64,000 nt of DNA from Gammaproteobacteria bacterium. Its GTDB lineage: Bacteria > Pseudomonadota > Gammaproteobacteria > HK1. The notes under the pieces are model-generated. The model ran no database searches. It saw only the letters and a program-made list of their open reading frames with translations, and was not told the origin of the DNA. Shown here one piece after another: positions 46,573 to 56,750 of the stretch (within the stretch, counting starts at the first letter, position 1; each line of letters begins with the position of its first letter). Made by a program: the position numbers and the translations under genes. The stretch is from positions 1 to 64,000 of the forward strand of contig JAJFJV010000006.1 in assembly GCA_021773635.1 (NCBI GenBank), in the 5' to 3' direction.

Positions 46573-47120
46573 GCGTGTCCAGCCTCGCTGGAGAGCAGAT
46601 CGAGATCCACGCCAAGCATACCGGCCGCCGCATCCCAGCGCTCTTCAAAAGGCAAATCAAAGATGATGGCGCGGTCTGCTGGACCACTCAGCCAGGCATT
46701 GGCCGCCAACTCCTGCTCCAGCTGCCCGGCACCCCAGCCGGCATAACCCAGCGCCACCGCCGAGTACTCCGGCCCCTCGCCTTCCGCCAGGGCCGCGAGT
46801 ATGTCCCGCGAGGTCGCCACGGCAATGCCCTCTGCCACCTCCAGCATCGCATCCCATTCTCCGGGGGGGCTATGAAGCACAAAACCACGATCCCGCTGCA
46901 CCGGACCGCCCTGAAGTACCTGCATCTGTCCGACCCGATGGTCGCAGACTTCAATGTCCAGATGCCCGAGCATCTCCCCCAGATTCAGCTCCAGTGGACG
47001 ATTGATGACAATCCCCATGGCGCCTTCCTCGCTGTGCGCACACAGATAGGTCACGGTGCGGGAAAAATTGGGATCCGCGAGCGTGGGCATGGCGATAAGG
47101 AAATGGTTGAGTAGATCCAT
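46569..47120 (-). CDS. algH: AlgH/YqgE (UPF0301) protein
   Basis: This 183-residue UPF0301 protein begins with LNHFLIAMPTLADPNFSRTV and has GAMGIVINRPLELNLG and LGYAGWGAGQLEQEL, all family signatures. Its role is unclear; it is linked to alginate regulation in Pseudomonas. It heads the algH-ruvX-pyrR-pyrB-pyrC' cluster, a conserved order. Confidence 0.93.
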   Translation of the reverse strand: MDLLNHFLIAMPTLADPNFSRTVTYLCAHSEEGAMGIVINRPLELNLGEMLGHLDIEVCDHRVGQMQVLQGGPVQRDRGFVLHSPPGEWDAMLEVAEGIAVATSRDILAALAEGEGPEYSAVALGYAGWGAGQLEQELAANAWLSGPADRAIIFDLPFEERWDAAAGMLGVDLDLLSSEAGHA

Positions 47121-47154
47121 GAGCCCCTAGTTTACCCGGAACCAGGCGGCTTGA

Positions 47155-48117
47155 TCAGCGGGCCGACAAACGGTTGCTGTTGAGAAACTGCCAGGTACGC
47201 TGAATGTGAAGGATGTCCGTCTCTTTACGGATACCTTCCGGGAAAGGCGCAAACGGGGCCGCCAGGCGGACGATACGTAGCGCCGCATCGTCCAGCACGC
47301 GATGGCCCGATGAACGGCGCACGCGGATCGAATGGATCTGTCCGTCAGGCTTGAGCGCAACATCCAGCAACAGGTGACCTGAGAGCTTCCGGCGCCTCGC
47401 CTCATCCGGATAGTTGAGATTTCCAACCCGCTCCACCTTCGAGCGCCAGGCATCCATATAGCTCGCATATTTGTACTCCCGCGTCTTGGAGGTAATCCAT
47501 TTCCGCCGCGGCCGGTTGGCATAGGCCGCCAGACGTTTATCCAGCTCGGCACTGAGGCTGGCAAGCGCCATGCTGCGGGATACCAAAGCCTCGGCACTCA
47601 CGCGCCGCTGGACCAAAGGCTCCGCCTGCTCGGACGCAGTCTCCGCACGCTCGGGGGTGGGCTTCGTGGTGGTTTTTTTTGCCTCCTGACTCCGCCGAAT
47701 CTTGTGACTGGATTTGCTGGCAGCCAGCACCGACCTGGGCTGTGGGGCACTTGGTTTCGCCGGCTTGGCTTGGCTGCGTTTCGGTGCGGGTTTTGCCGGG
47801 GCGGTGGGCGTCGGCGCAGCGGCCACCACCGCCGCCTGGCTGCTCACCACCGGGCTCGGCAACGGCGTCGCCGGACGCTGCTTTTCAGTGTGCTCGCCAC
47901 CCCCCTCCTGACTGGCCTGGGCAAGAAAGTCCGCCTTGTCGGGGGCTTTCTCACTCTTCCGTGAGACCAGAACGATGTCCAGACTCTGGTTCAGGGCACG
48001 GGCCTTGTCCTCGGGGGCAAAGCCCACCCCCAGCACGATGATGGCATGAGCAACCACTGCGAGAAACAGAGTGAGACTCAGGCGATCCGCGGTGGTGATA
48101 GCGGTCAACTGGGACAC
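47155..48117 (-). CDS. tonB: TonB-family energy transducer
   Basis: TonB couples the inner-membrane proton gradient to outer-membrane transport. The 320-residue protein has an N-terminal membrane anchor (about 12-34, SLTLFLAVVAHAIIVLGVG), a long Pro/Ala/Lys-rich region (about 70-155), and a C-terminal TonB domain (about 235-320: NLNYPDEARRRKLSGHLLLDV). No ExbB/ExbD is adjacent. It starts after gshB with a four-base gap. Confidence 0.93.
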   Translation of the reverse strand: MSQLTAITTADRLSLTLFLAVVAHAIIVLGVGFAPEDKARALNQSLDIVLVSRKSEKAPDKADFLAQASQEGGGEHTEKQRPATPLPSPVVSSQAAVVAAAPTPTAPAKPAPKRSQAKPAKPSAPQPRSVLAASKSSHKIRRSQEAKKTTTKPTPERAETASEQAEPLVQRRVSAEALVSRSMALASLSAELDKRLAAYANRPRRKWITSKTREYKYASYMDAWRSKVERVGNLNYPDEARRRKLSGHLLLDVALKPDGQIHSIRVRRSSGHRVLDDAALRIVRLAAPFAPFPEGIRKETDILHIQRTWQFLNSNRLSAR

Positions 48118-48121
48118 TGGA

Positions 48122-49078
48122 CTAGCCGCGCTTCACCAGGTGAGCCTCAATGGCCTGCATTAACCGGAGGCCAATATCCAGCCCGTAAAGGGCATCGAGT
48201 TCACGTATGCAGGTGGGGCTGGTGACATTGATCTCGGTGAGATAATCGCCAATTACGTCGAGGCCGACGAATATCAGCCCCTGCTCCCGCAGGCTCGGGC
48301 CTACCTCGGCACAGATCCAGCGATCGCGCTCACTCAGCTCAACCCCTACTCCGCGACCGCCCGCCGCAAGATTGCCCCGGGTTTCTCCGTCCGCTGGCAC
48401 GCGTGCCAGCGCGTAGTCGACGGGCTCTCCGTCAATCAGCAGGATACGTTTGTCGCCATCACGAATCTCGGGGATGAACTGCTGCGACATGATGAAACGC
48501 TGCTCGTCGCGGGTCAGGGTTTCCAGAATGACCTGGGTATTGGGATCACCGGCACGGATGCGGAAAATGGATGCCCCGCCCATGCCATCCAGCGGCTTGA
48601 CGATGACATCACCCGTCGCGCTCAGGAAATCGAGATGGTCAGATTTTTTGCGGCTCACCACCATCGGGGTACAGCATTGGGGAAAACTGGTGGTCGCCAG
48701 TTTTTCGTTGGTGTCGCGCAGGGCGCCTGGCCGATTGACCACCAGACAACCCGCTGCCTCGGCCCGTTCCAGCAGGTAAGTGACGTAGATGTACTCCATG
48801 TCAAAGGGCGGATCCTTGCGCATGAGGATCACATCCAGATCCGCCAACGCCCCGCTGCTCTCCGGGCCCAGACTGTACCAGTCGGCGGGATCATCGCGCA
48901 CTTCCAGCGCCCGCTGGCGGCCCATGGCGTGCTCACCCCGGAGATAGAGATCACCCATCTCCATATAGGAAAGCTCCCAGCCCAGTTTCTGAGCCGCCAG
49001 CAGCATCGCCAGACTGCTGTCTTTTTTAACGTGTATGGAGCCAATAGGGTCCATCACGATTCCCAAGCGTATTGCCAT
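48122..49078 (-). CDS. gshB: Glutathione synthetase
   Basis: It joins gamma-glutamylcysteine and glycine with ATP. The 318-residue ATP-grasp protein has MDPIGSIHVKKDSSLAML (about 9-26), MRKDPPFDMEYIY (about 86-98), VIVKPLDGMGGASIF (ATP site), and EINVTSPTCIRELD near the end. It is the first gene of the minus-strand run gshB-tonB-algH; gshA is elsewhere. Confidence 0.97.
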   Translation of the reverse strand: MAIRLGIVMDPIGSIHVKKDSSLAMLLAAQKLGWELSYMEMGDLYLRGEHAMGRQRALEVRDDPADWYSLGPESSGALADLDVILMRKDPPFDMEYIYVTYLLERAEAAGCLVVNRPGALRDTNEKLATTSFPQCCTPMVVSRKKSDHLDFLSATGDVIVKPLDGMGGASIFRIRAGDPNTQVILETLTRDEQRFIMSQQFIPEIRDGDKRILLIDGEPVDYALARVPADGETRGNLAAGGRGVGVELSERDRWICAEVGPSLREQGLIFVGLDVIGDYLTEINVTSPTCIRELDALYGLDIGLRLMQAIEAHLVKRG

Positions 49079-49192
49079 CGCGCAATTCTCGCGGTTTTCG
49101 GGGGGGATGTCATGCCGGGAGGCCGTTTAAGCTAATGGACCGGTGTTGGCTGCCGATATAGCATTCGCTCCAGCCTCAGAGGAATATGTGAT

Positions 49193-50407
49193 ATGCATGA
49201 TATTTTTGTCGGCCGGCAGCCAATCCTTGATCGGAATGGTGAACTGGCCGCCTATGAGCTGCTATTTCGTCCCGGCCAGGGAGCCTCGCCCGTAGACGGA
49301 GTCGAGATGACCGCAAGTGTAGTGGTCAACACGCTGCTGGACATCGGCTTGGACAGGATTTCCAACGGCATGCCGGTGTATATAAACACCCCTGAAGCCT
49401 TGCTCCTCAAGGACGCCCTGGACATCTTGCCGCCGGGGCGCGTCCACTTGGAGATCCTTGAGGATGTAGAAGTTACGGATGCCCTGCTGGCGGCTTGCCG
49501 GCGGCTGAAAAGTCTGGGCTATACCATCCTCCTGGATGATTTCGAGTTTGCCCCTCATCTCCAGCCGCTGGTAGAGCTGGCGGACATCATCAAGGTTGAT
49601 ATTCTGGCTATCGACGACCTGGCCGCAGAGGTGAAGAAACTCAGCACCCACCCGGTGGTCCTGCTGGCCGAGAAAGTGGAGACCCACGAACAGTATGAAA
49701 CTGCACTAGCGCTCGGTTTTTCACTCTTTCAGGGTTACTACTTCTGCAAACCAGAGACCATAAAAGGGGTCGGGATGCCCTCCGCCAAGGTAGCCCTCCT
49801 AAAGGCTCATCAACAGGTAATGGCAACTACAAACCTGGATGACATACAGCACATCATCCAGCGCGATCTCGGACTCTCCTACCGACTGTTGAAGTATCTT
49901 AATTCCGCCGCCCTCGGCATTCGCCAACAAATCAAGTCCGTCAGCCATGCAGTCATCCTGCTCGGCCTCAACAATATCCGCCACTGGCTCTCTCTACTGA
50001 CTATGGTTTCCATTGGCAGCAGCAAACCGAAGGAATTGATACATATGTCGCTGGTGCGCGGACACTTGCTGGAAGACCTGGCGGATCAGTTGGGTCAGGG
50101 CAATCAGCGCCAGGATTTTTTCACCTTGGGCATGTTTTCACTGCTGGATGCCATCCTCGACCAACCCATGGAAGACATCGTTGACGAACTTGCCCTGCCC
50201 GATGACCTGCGCGCGGGCTTGCTCGGCACGGATTCCCGGATGGGCGCACTCCCGGCACTCGCACAGGCTCTGGAAAGGGGCGAATATTTGGCTATCGACC
50301 GTTATTGTGAACAATATGGCATCCGCTACGACGTGCTGAATGGCGCCTACCTCAACGCCCTGCAACGAAGTGCGGAGTATGCCGCAGCGCTGCACAACGC
50401 CTCCTGA
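49193..50407 (+). CDS. EAL/HDOD (YuxH-type) signalling protein
   Basis: The 404-residue protein joins an EAL-like phosphodiesterase domain (about 1-195) with a HDOD domain (about 200-395). The first motif is degenerate (AAYELLFRP in place of ExLxR), and the DDF motif is kept (LLDDFEFAP), so cyclic di-GMP hydrolysis is doubtful. HDOD lacks catalytic His/Asp and acts in protein contacts. Such YuxH/CdgJ-like proteins affect motility or biofilm. It is divergent from gshB. Confidence 0.9.
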   Translation: MHDIFVGRQPILDRNGELAAYELLFRPGQGASPVDGVEMTASVVVNTLLDIGLDRISNGMPVYINTPEALLLKDALDILPPGRVHLEILEDVEVTDALLAACRRLKSLGYTILLDDFEFAPHLQPLVELADIIKVDILAIDDLAAEVKKLSTHPVVLLAEKVETHEQYETALALGFSLFQGYYFCKPETIKGVGMPSAKVALLKAHQQVMATTNLDDIQHIIQRDLGLSYRLLKYLNSAALGIRQQIKSVSHAVILLGLNNIRHWLSLLTMVSIGSSKPKELIHMSLVRGHLLEDLADQLGQGNQRQDFFTLGMFSLLDAILDQPMEDIVDELALPDDLRAGLLGTDSRMGALPALAQALERGEYLAIDRYCEQYGIRYDVLNGAYLNALQRSAEYAAALHNAS

Positions 50408-50510
50408 AAAAAGTGTGTGGCGAGAACGATTTCCGGGCTGGAAGCCCACCGCAACGCCAGTTACCCTGAAGCTGCTAGTGCACCAAGGCAGCTCTGATAA
50501 ATAGGCCCCC

Positions 50511-51443
50511 ATGCAGACTATCCGTATCGCCACCCGCAAAAGCCCTCTCGCCCTCTGGCAAGCAGAAAAAGTCGCCCGCGATCTGGGCGCCGCGCACCCC
50601 GATCTCCAGTGTGAGCTGGTACCCATGAGCACCAGCGGTGACCGCTTCCTGGATCAGCCCCTTGCCAACATTGGCGGCAAAGGCCTGTTTGTAAAGGAAC
50701 TGGAGCAGGCACTACTCGATGGCCGCGCGGACATTGCCGTGCACTCCATGAAGGATGTCACCACCGAGCTGCCGGACGGCCTCCACATCGCAGTTATTCT
50801 GCAACGCGAGGACCCGCGTGACGCCTTTGTGTCGCCGGGTTACGCACAACTCACTGAGTTGCCCACAGGCGCGCGTGTCGGTACTTCAAGCCTGCGCCGC
50901 GGTTGCCAGCTGCTGGCGGCGCGCCCGGATCTGCACCTTGTTCCCCTGCGTGGCAACGTCAACACCCGGCTGGCAAAACTGGAAAGCGGGGAATGTGAAG
51001 CAGCAATTCTTGCTACCGCGGGTCTGGTACGCCTTGGAATGGCGGACCGTATCCGCGAACGCATCGAGCCAGGCATTCTGCTCCCGGCTATCGGCCAGGG
51101 GGCACTCGGCATTGAATGCCGCCGGCAGGATATGCGTATCGAAGCCCTGATTGCCCCGCTGAATGACCCGGATAGCGCACTCCGTACCCGGGTGGAGCGG
51201 GATTTTAATGCTGCTCTCGGCGGTGGTTGCCACGTGCCCGTGGCGGGCTATGCGGAGCTCACCCCGGCGGGCCTGCGCCTGCGTGGTCTGGTGGGATCTC
51301 CCGATGGCAGCTGCATGCTGCGGGAGGAGGCAGAGGACAACACGGCAGGCGCCGGAACACTGGGTAAGCGACTTGCCGAAAGCCTGCTGGCCCGTGGAGC
51401 CGGGGACATTCTGAAGGAATTTCACCAGGATGCCGGCACCTAA
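50511..51443 (+). CDS. hemC: Hydroxymethylbilane synthase
   Basis: It polymerises four porphobilinogens to hydroxymethylbilane in tetrapyrrole synthesis. The 310-residue protein has IATRKSPLALWQ (about 5-16), GKGLFVKELEQ, HSMKDVTTELPDGL, and the cofactor cysteine in GGGCHVPVAGY (about 240-250). It overlaps hemD by 14 bases and heads a hemCDXY operon. Confidence 0.97.
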   Translation: MQTIRIATRKSPLALWQAEKVARDLGAAHPDLQCELVPMSTSGDRFLDQPLANIGGKGLFVKELEQALLDGRADIAVHSMKDVTTELPDGLHIAVILQREDPRDAFVSPGYAQLTELPTGARVGTSSLRRGCQLLAARPDLHLVPLRGNVNTRLAKLESGECEAAILATAGLVRLGMADRIRERIEPGILLPAIGQGALGIECRRQDMRIEALIAPLNDPDSALRTRVERDFNAALGGGCHVPVAGYAELTPAGLRLRGLVGSPDGSCMLREEAEDNTAGAGTLGKRLAESLLARGAGDILKEFHQDAGT

Positions 51444-52233
51444 ACATCGAGCTCTTGCCGGCCTGGGCGTACTCCTGACCCGCCCCCGGGGGCAGATCGA
51501 GGAATTGGCCAGGTCTGTGGAGCAGGCCGGAGGCACAGCATTGCGCTTCCCCGTCATCGAGATTAAGGCCCCCGTGGACGAATCCATGGCGCGCCAGCAG
51601 CTCCAGGCAGCGGCCCACGTCCACGCGATTATCTTCGTTAGCGCCAATGCGGTGGAGTGGGGAGTAAAGCTGGCCCCGCCGGAAAGCTTCGCGCCCCCCC
51701 TCATGGCCATTGGGGCGGCAACCGCGCGAGCACTGGCCCGTCATGGACTGCCAGTAGCCCTGCAACCAGACGCCAGCTACACCAGCGAAACGCTACTGGC
51801 TTTACCGCAACTGCAGGTAGACGCAGTCACTGGAAAACGTATGCTTATCGTCAGGGGAGAGGGTGGCCGACCGCTGCTGGCCGAAACCCTGAGAAACCGT
51901 GGAGCCCGGGTGGAGATCGCCGAAGTGTACCGGCGCATACGGCCCCTGGCAGACAACAGGATGCTGCTACAGGCATGGGAAGCAGATAAAATTGACGTGG
52001 TAGTGGTGACCAGTGGCGAAGCCCTGAGCAACCTTTATCATCTGGCAGGCGAAGGCGGGCGCGAGCACCTGCGGCGAACACCACTGGTTGTGGTCAGTGA
52101 GCGGATTGCCGCGCTCGCAACGAAGTTAGGGGCAATCCCGAAGCCCGTGGTCGCCGCCCGGGCCGATAACAAGGCAGTAATGGACGCCCTGATCAAATGG
52201 TGCCAGGAGTCTGTCGGATTTAGACGCTCGTAG
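51430..52233 (+). CDS. hemD: Uroporphyrinogen-III synthase
   Basis: It inverts ring D and closes the bilane to uroporphyrinogen III. The 267-residue protein has the divergent but recognisable pattern VLLTRPRGQIEELA, IFVSANAVEWG, LIVRGEGGRPLLAETLRNRGA and EVYRRIRP. Identification also rests on its place between hemC and hemX. Confidence 0.93.
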   Translation: MPAPKHRALAGLGVLLTRPRGQIEELARSVEQAGGTALRFPVIEIKAPVDESMARQQLQAAAHVHAIIFVSANAVEWGVKLAPPESFAPPLMAIGAATARALARHGLPVALQPDASYTSETLLALPQLQVDAVTGKRMLIVRGEGGRPLLAETLRNRGARVEIAEVYRRIRPLADNRMLLQAWEADKIDVVVVTSGEALSNLYHLAGEGGREHLRRTPLVVVSERIAALATKLGAIPKPVVAARADNKAVMDALIKWCQESVGFRRS

Positions 52234-52290
52234 CGAGGGGAAGCAGAGCAGTCCTAAGTTCGACAGGCTCCTTAAACTTGAGGAATCGTG

Positions 52291-53361
52291 ATGGCAACGG
52301 AAAACCCGGCGGAAGAGACAGGCCAGGAGGTCGAAGTAGAGGCCCTGGAGGAACTTGCAGAGGCTGAGGAGGCCGAGGAAAAACCTGCACGGCGCTTCCC
52401 CTGGCTGGCCCTGCTACTCATCCTGCTGCTGCTCATGGGCACGGCCCTGGCGGGCGCCGGCTATTTCGGCTGGCAGTGGCTGGAGGCCGAAAAACAGGCC
52501 CTGGTCGATAATCAGACCCGGGTTGACGCACAGCTGCGCAGCCTGGAAAACAGCCTGAGTGAAGCCGAGACACGCTCTCAAGCTGGCACCGGCAAGCTTG
52601 ACCAACGACTTCAGCGAGCCGAGATCCTGGTTCAGGAGCTACGCGGCAGCCCCACCCGGGCCACCGCCATCAGCTCACCCCTGGTAGAAGTGGAATCACT
52701 CTTGCTTGCCGCCAACCACTGGCTGCGTGTCAATGCAGACATTGAGCGCGCCATAGCCCTGTTAGCAGCCGCAGATGACAAGCTTTCCAGCGCTGGCACA
52801 TCGGACTACACCCCGTTGCGCGAGGCAATTGCCAGCGAACTGGCCAGCCTGCAGACCCTGCCGCGCAGTGACCGTACCGGGCTTGCCCACCGACTGGCGG
52901 AATTAACGGCCCAGGTCGACGGACTGCCCCTCGCCGATTCTCCGGTCCCCGTTCATCCAACCCCGGCAACGCCCGGAACCGGGACCGAAACGGCAAGTTG
53001 GCGCAATGTACTCCAGGCTATTGGTCGGGACCTGCGTCAGCTGGTCAGCATCCATCGGCTGGATCGTGCGGGCACCCCTTTGCTAGCTCCCAAGGAGGCC
53101 TGGTTCCTGCGCCAGAACATACGCCTGCAACTACAAAGTGCCCGGCTCGCGGTACTCGACCGGGATACCGAAAGCTTCGCTGGCAGCCTCCGTTCGGCCC
53201 GAAGCTGGCTGGAAAAATACTTTGATACGGCGGCTCCAACGGTGCAGACGGTGCTGGAAAATATCGCCACCATGGAAAAGACCATCCTGGCCCCCGCGCT
53301 ACCGGATATATCCCGCTCACTACAGTTGGTTCGCAGCCTGAACCGGGATGCCAGCCCATGA
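52291..53361 (+). CDS. hemX: HemX-type membrane protein
   Basis: The 356-residue protein has an acidic N-terminus (about 1-32), one membrane helix (about 36-58, LALLLILLLLMGTALAGAGYF), a coiled-coil stretch (about 70-110), and a helical C-terminal domain. Its exact role is unknown; despite the name it lacks the uroporphyrinogen methyltransferase domain. The start is the second ATG-like codon (52291) after GAGGA; a GTG directly before it is possible. Overlaps hemY by 4 bases. Confidence 0.92.
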   Translation: MATENPAEETGQEVEVEALEELAEAEEAEEKPARRFPWLALLLILLLLMGTALAGAGYFGWQWLEAEKQALVDNQTRVDAQLRSLENSLSEAETRSQAGTGKLDQRLQRAEILVQELRGSPTRATAISSPLVEVESLLLAANHWLRVNADIERAIALLAAADDKLSSAGTSDYTPLREAIASELASLQTLPRSDRTGLAHRLAELTAQVDGLPLADSPVPVHPTPATPGTGTETASWRNVLQAIGRDLRQLVSIHRLDRAGTPLLAPKEAWFLRQNIRLQLQSARLAVLDRDTESFAGSLRSARSWLEKYFDTAAPTVQTVLENIATMEKTILAPALPDISRSLQLVRSLNRDASP

Positions 53362-54686
53362 AAACCTTATTGCTCATCCTGGCGCTGCTGGTAGCTGCAG
53401 TGGCACTCACACCACAGGTACTGGACGATACCGGTTACATCACCATGGGCTACGGCCAATGGGTCGCCCAAACCAGTCTGGTAGTGTTTGCCCTCCTGCT
53501 GGGCCTTGGTTTTTTTCTGCTCTATGTGCTGTTTCGCCTGCTCGGTGGCCTCCAGCGTTCTCCCCGCCGCCTGCGGATCTGGAACCACAAGCGACGGACG
53601 GACGATGCCCGTCTGGGACTGGCCCGGGGACTGTTTGCTCTCACCGAAGGCCGCTATGCAGATGCCGAAGGCCTGCTGAACCGCAGTGCGGAAGAGGGTG
53701 ATTTGCCCGCCCTGCATTATGTAAATGCTGCCCGTGCAGCTCAGCGCATCACGGCCTTCAAGCGCCGCGACCGCTATCTGGAACTGGCACAGGAAAATAA
53801 GGACAGCGGCCAGGCCATGTCGGCCCTCACGGCCGCGGAGCTGCACCTGACAGCAGGAGAGATCGACCGCGCAAAAGCACTTTTGGCGCCGCTAATGGCA
53901 CAAAAGACCGTGCGGCCAAAGGCCCTGGAGTTGATGATGGAGGCGGCCCTGGCAACATGCGACTGGGCAAGCCTTGCAGAGCTGCTGCCAACCCTCAAAC
54001 GTCGCCAGATTCTTGATCGAAAGAGCGCCCGCACGCTTGAAGAGAAAATACGCTGTGGGCTGTTGCTGATCGCTGCCCTGGATGAAAACCCCGCTGAGCT
54101 GGCGACCCGCTGGAAAGCCATCCCGAAAAATCAGCAGCGCTGGCCCTGCGTATTGCATAACTACGTGGCTCTTCGCCTCGCTCAGGATAAAAACAGTGAC
54201 CTGGAAAAGCTCCTGTATGAGGCGATAAAACAACACTGGAGCGACCACCTGATCTATCTCTATGGACTGCTGGAGAGCGGTGATAATGACCGTCGACTGG
54301 GCCGTATCGAGCGCTGGCAAGAGGAGCATGCAGAGAATTCCATCCTGCTGCTATCGGCGGGTCGACTGTGCCTGCGTGCCAAACTCTGGGGCAAGGCAGA
54401 GGCCAACCTCGAATCCAGTCTGGCCCTTGGTCCGCTGCCTGAGACCTGCCACCTGCTAACCAGGCTCTTACTCGAACTGGAACAGCCGGAGCGCGCCATG
54501 GAGATGTCCCGGCGCGGTCTGGAGCTGGCTACCGAACAACCGCTCAACGCGCAAGCCGCGAGGAAAACTGCGTGGGCAATAGCCCTTTTGCCGACTGAGC
54601 TGCGTACGCACCCGGAACTGGAACAACGATTCCGCTACCTTGCATCCGCTGGCAGCGACCCGCTTATGGATACTCATGGGGACTGA
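53358..54686 (+). CDS. hemY: HemY-type TPR membrane protein
   Basis: This 442-residue protein of the HemY N family has two membrane helices at the N-terminus (about 4-21 and 40-64) followed by TPR-like repeats (about 90-420). In the family it sits in the inner membrane with HemX and is linked to haem synthesis by operon context only. It overlaps the HPr gene by 11 bases. Confidence 0.93.
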   Translation: MKTLLLILALLVAAVALTPQVLDDTGYITMGYGQWVAQTSLVVFALLLGLGFFLLYVLFRLLGGLQRSPRRLRIWNHKRRTDDARLGLARGLFALTEGRYADAEGLLNRSAEEGDLPALHYVNAARAAQRITAFKRRDRYLELAQENKDSGQAMSALTAAELHLTAGEIDRAKALLAPLMAQKTVRPKALELMMEAALATCDWASLAELLPTLKRRQILDRKSARTLEEKIRCGLLLIAALDENPAELATRWKAIPKNQQRWPCVLHNYVALRLAQDKNSDLEKLLYEAIKQHWSDHLIYLYGLLESGDNDRRLGRIERWQEEHAENSILLLSAGRLCLRAKLWGKAEANLESSLALGPLPETCHLLTRLLLELEQPERAMEMSRRGLELATEQPLNAQAARKTAWAIALLPTELRTHPELEQRFRYLASAGSDPLMDTHGD

Positions 54687-54981
54687 AAACCCGATGCCGG
54701 TAGCCAATGGCAAAGTCCGGCGGGACATCAACATCGTCAATAAATTAGGCCTGCACGCGCGCGCTGCCGCCAAGCTGGTCACCCTGGCCAGCAGCTTCGA
54801 CAGCAATATCGTCATCAGCAAGGACAACCGCAAGGCCGATGCAAAAAGCATCATGAGCATCATGATGCTCGCCGCTTCCAAGGGTATGGTGGTGCAGATT
54901 GAGGCCCAGGGAAAAGATGCCGAAGCTGCAGTTTCCGAGATCAGAACACTCTTTAGCAATCGCTTTGGAGAACCCGAATGA
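54676..54981 (+). CDS. HPr-family phosphocarrier protein
   Basis: HPr accepts phosphate from Enzyme I on His and passes it to EIIA proteins. The 101-residue protein (ATG at 54676; 54694 is an alternative that gives 95) has the active site NKLGLHARAAAKL (His about 29) and the regulatory Ser in AKSIMSIMMLAASKG. No sugar EII genes are nearby, so a regulatory, nitrogen-type PTS is likely. It overlaps the ptsI gene by 4 bases. Confidence 0.95.
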   Translation: MGTENPMPVANGKVRRDINIVNKLGLHARAAAKLVTLASSFDSNIVISKDNRKADAKSIMSIMMLAASKGMVVQIEAQGKDAEAAVSEIRTLFSNRFGEPE

Positions 54982-56738
54982 CCTTCACGATTCAGGGGAT
55001 AGGGGCTTCCAAGGGTATCTCCATCGGTATGGTACATATCGTCGATCCTGGTCAGGTCGACATTGACGAATACACCATTCCCGAAAATCAGGTCGAAGAC
55101 GAGATCCGGCGCCTGGATGAAGCGCTCTCCCTGGCGCGCGCCCAGTTGCGCGCCATCCGTGCCAAGACCCCGAGCAACTTTGGCGCCGATGTCACCAATT
55201 TCATCAATGTCCATCTGCTCATGCTCGAAGACACGGTACTTACCCAGGTGCCGATGGATCTTATCCGTGAGCGCTATTGCAATGCTGAATGGGCGCTCAA
55301 ACTCCAGCGCGACACGGTCGTTGGCGTATTCGAGGCCATGGATGACCCCTATCTGCGCACCCGTAAAGATGACGTGGATAACGTGGTCAACCGGGTGCAA
55401 TGGATTCTCCAGCACGTGGAAAGAAGCGATCAGGCCACCGCCGAGCATCATCTTGAAGGCAAAATCGTTTTCGCCGATGACCTGACACCGGCAGACGCGG
55501 TACTGATGCGGCACCAGGGGGTAACGGGTTTTCTCACCGCCCACGGCGGACCAAACTCCCACACTGCCATCCTCGCCCGCAGCCTGCGTATTCCCGTGGT
55601 AGCCGGCCTGCACAACGCACGCGCTTACCTCCGTGATGGCGAAGAGCTGATCATCGATGGCCGCCAGGGTGTACTGGTGGTCCGGCCGACCCAGGAGATT
55701 CTCGGCCACTATCGCAAGCTCCAGCGTTTCATCGCCCACCATCATCGTGCCCGCCAGCGACTGCGTAACGTACCGGCGACCTCGGCAAACGGTGAACGCA
55801 TTATCCTGCAAGGCAATATTGAATTACCGTCAGATGCCAAGGCTGCCACCCAGGTACGGGCCGACGGTATCGGCCTCTACCGCACCGAATTTCTCTTCAT
55901 GAACCGCGATGCAGCTCCCGACGAGGAGGAACAGTACCTTAGCTACCGCGACGTGCTGGAGGCTATGAAGGGTGCGCCGGTTACTATTCGCACCCTGGAT
56001 CTGGGTGCCGACAAACAGGTGGACGGTGGTCGCCCCGGGGCCCCGTTGAGCGCCAATCCCGCCCTCGGATTGCGCGCCATTCGCCTATGCCTGCAGGAGC
56101 CCGAAATCTTTCGTCCGCAACTGCGCGCTATCCTGCGAGCTGCGGCTCATGGACCGGTACGCATCATGTTGCCCATGCTGTCCACGATGCAGGAATTTCA
56201 TCAGGTGCGCGATGTCCTCAGGAGTTGCCGCGAGGAACTGCTACAGGAAGGCGTTGCCATCGGCGAGAATCTCCCTATAGGCGGCATGGTCGAGGTGCCG
56301 GCTGCCGCCGTATGCGCCGATCTCTTTGCCCGCGAACTCGATTTTCTCTCTATCGGCACCAACGATCTTATCCAGTACACCATCGCCATCGACCGCATCG
56401 ATGACGAGGTGAACTACCTCTACGATCCCTTGCATCCAGCGGTACTTCGCCTGGTGCAGACCACCATCCGTGCCGGCCAGCGTGCCGGTATCCCGGTATC
56501 CATGTGTGGAGAAATGGCGGGCGATGCCCGCTACACGCGCCTGCTGTTGGGCATGGGACTGCGGGAATTCAGTGTCCACCCCAACGCCTTACTGGAGATT
56601 AAGCAGGTAATCAGCGAAAGCCACATCGGCCAACTCAAAAAATTTGCCGCCCGGATGATGCGTACGGTCAACACCGACAACCGCATGGCCCTGCTCGAAA
56701 CCATCAACGAAAACACCAGCGCCGCCCTGAGCGGCTAG
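54978..56738 (+). CDS. ptsI: PTS Enzyme I (PEP-protein phosphotransferase)
   Basis: It transfers phosphate from phosphoenolpyruvate to HPr. The 586-residue protein has the phosphohistidine motif TAHGGPNSHTAILARSL (about 188-204), the PEP-binding core RTEFLFMNRDA (about 302-312), and ANPALGLRAIRL, with the GTNDLIQYTIAIDR signature near 470. No GAF domain is present, so it is of the PtsI rather than PtsP type. Confidence 0.96.
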   Translation: MTFTIQGIGASKGISIGMVHIVDPGQVDIDEYTIPENQVEDEIRRLDEALSLARAQLRAIRAKTPSNFGADVTNFINVHLLMLEDTVLTQVPMDLIRERYCNAEWALKLQRDTVVGVFEAMDDPYLRTRKDDVDNVVNRVQWILQHVERSDQATAEHHLEGKIVFADDLTPADAVLMRHQGVTGFLTAHGGPNSHTAILARSLRIPVVAGLHNARAYLRDGEELIIDGRQGVLVVRPTQEILGHYRKLQRFIAHHHRARQRLRNVPATSANGERIILQGNIELPSDAKAATQVRADGIGLYRTEFLFMNRDAAPDEEEQYLSYRDVLEAMKGAPVTIRTLDLGADKQVDGGRPGAPLSANPALGLRAIRLCLQEPEIFRPQLRAILRAAAHGPVRIMLPMLSTMQEFHQVRDVLRSCREELLQEGVAIGENLPIGGMVEVPAAAVCADLFARELDFLSIGTNDLIQYTIAIDRIDDEVNYLYDPLHPAVLRLVQTTIRAGQRAGIPVSMCGEMAGDARYTRLLLGMGLREFSVHPNALLEIKQVISESHIGQLKKFAARMMRTVNTDNRMALLETINENTSAALSG

Positions 56739-56750
56739 AGCCTCGAGCTT

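Noticed and set aside
54468-55811. Long antisense open frame (447 codons) opposite hemY, HPr and ptsI.
   Set aside because: Antisense to three well-conserved overlapping genes; long shadow frames are expected in GC-rich DNA.
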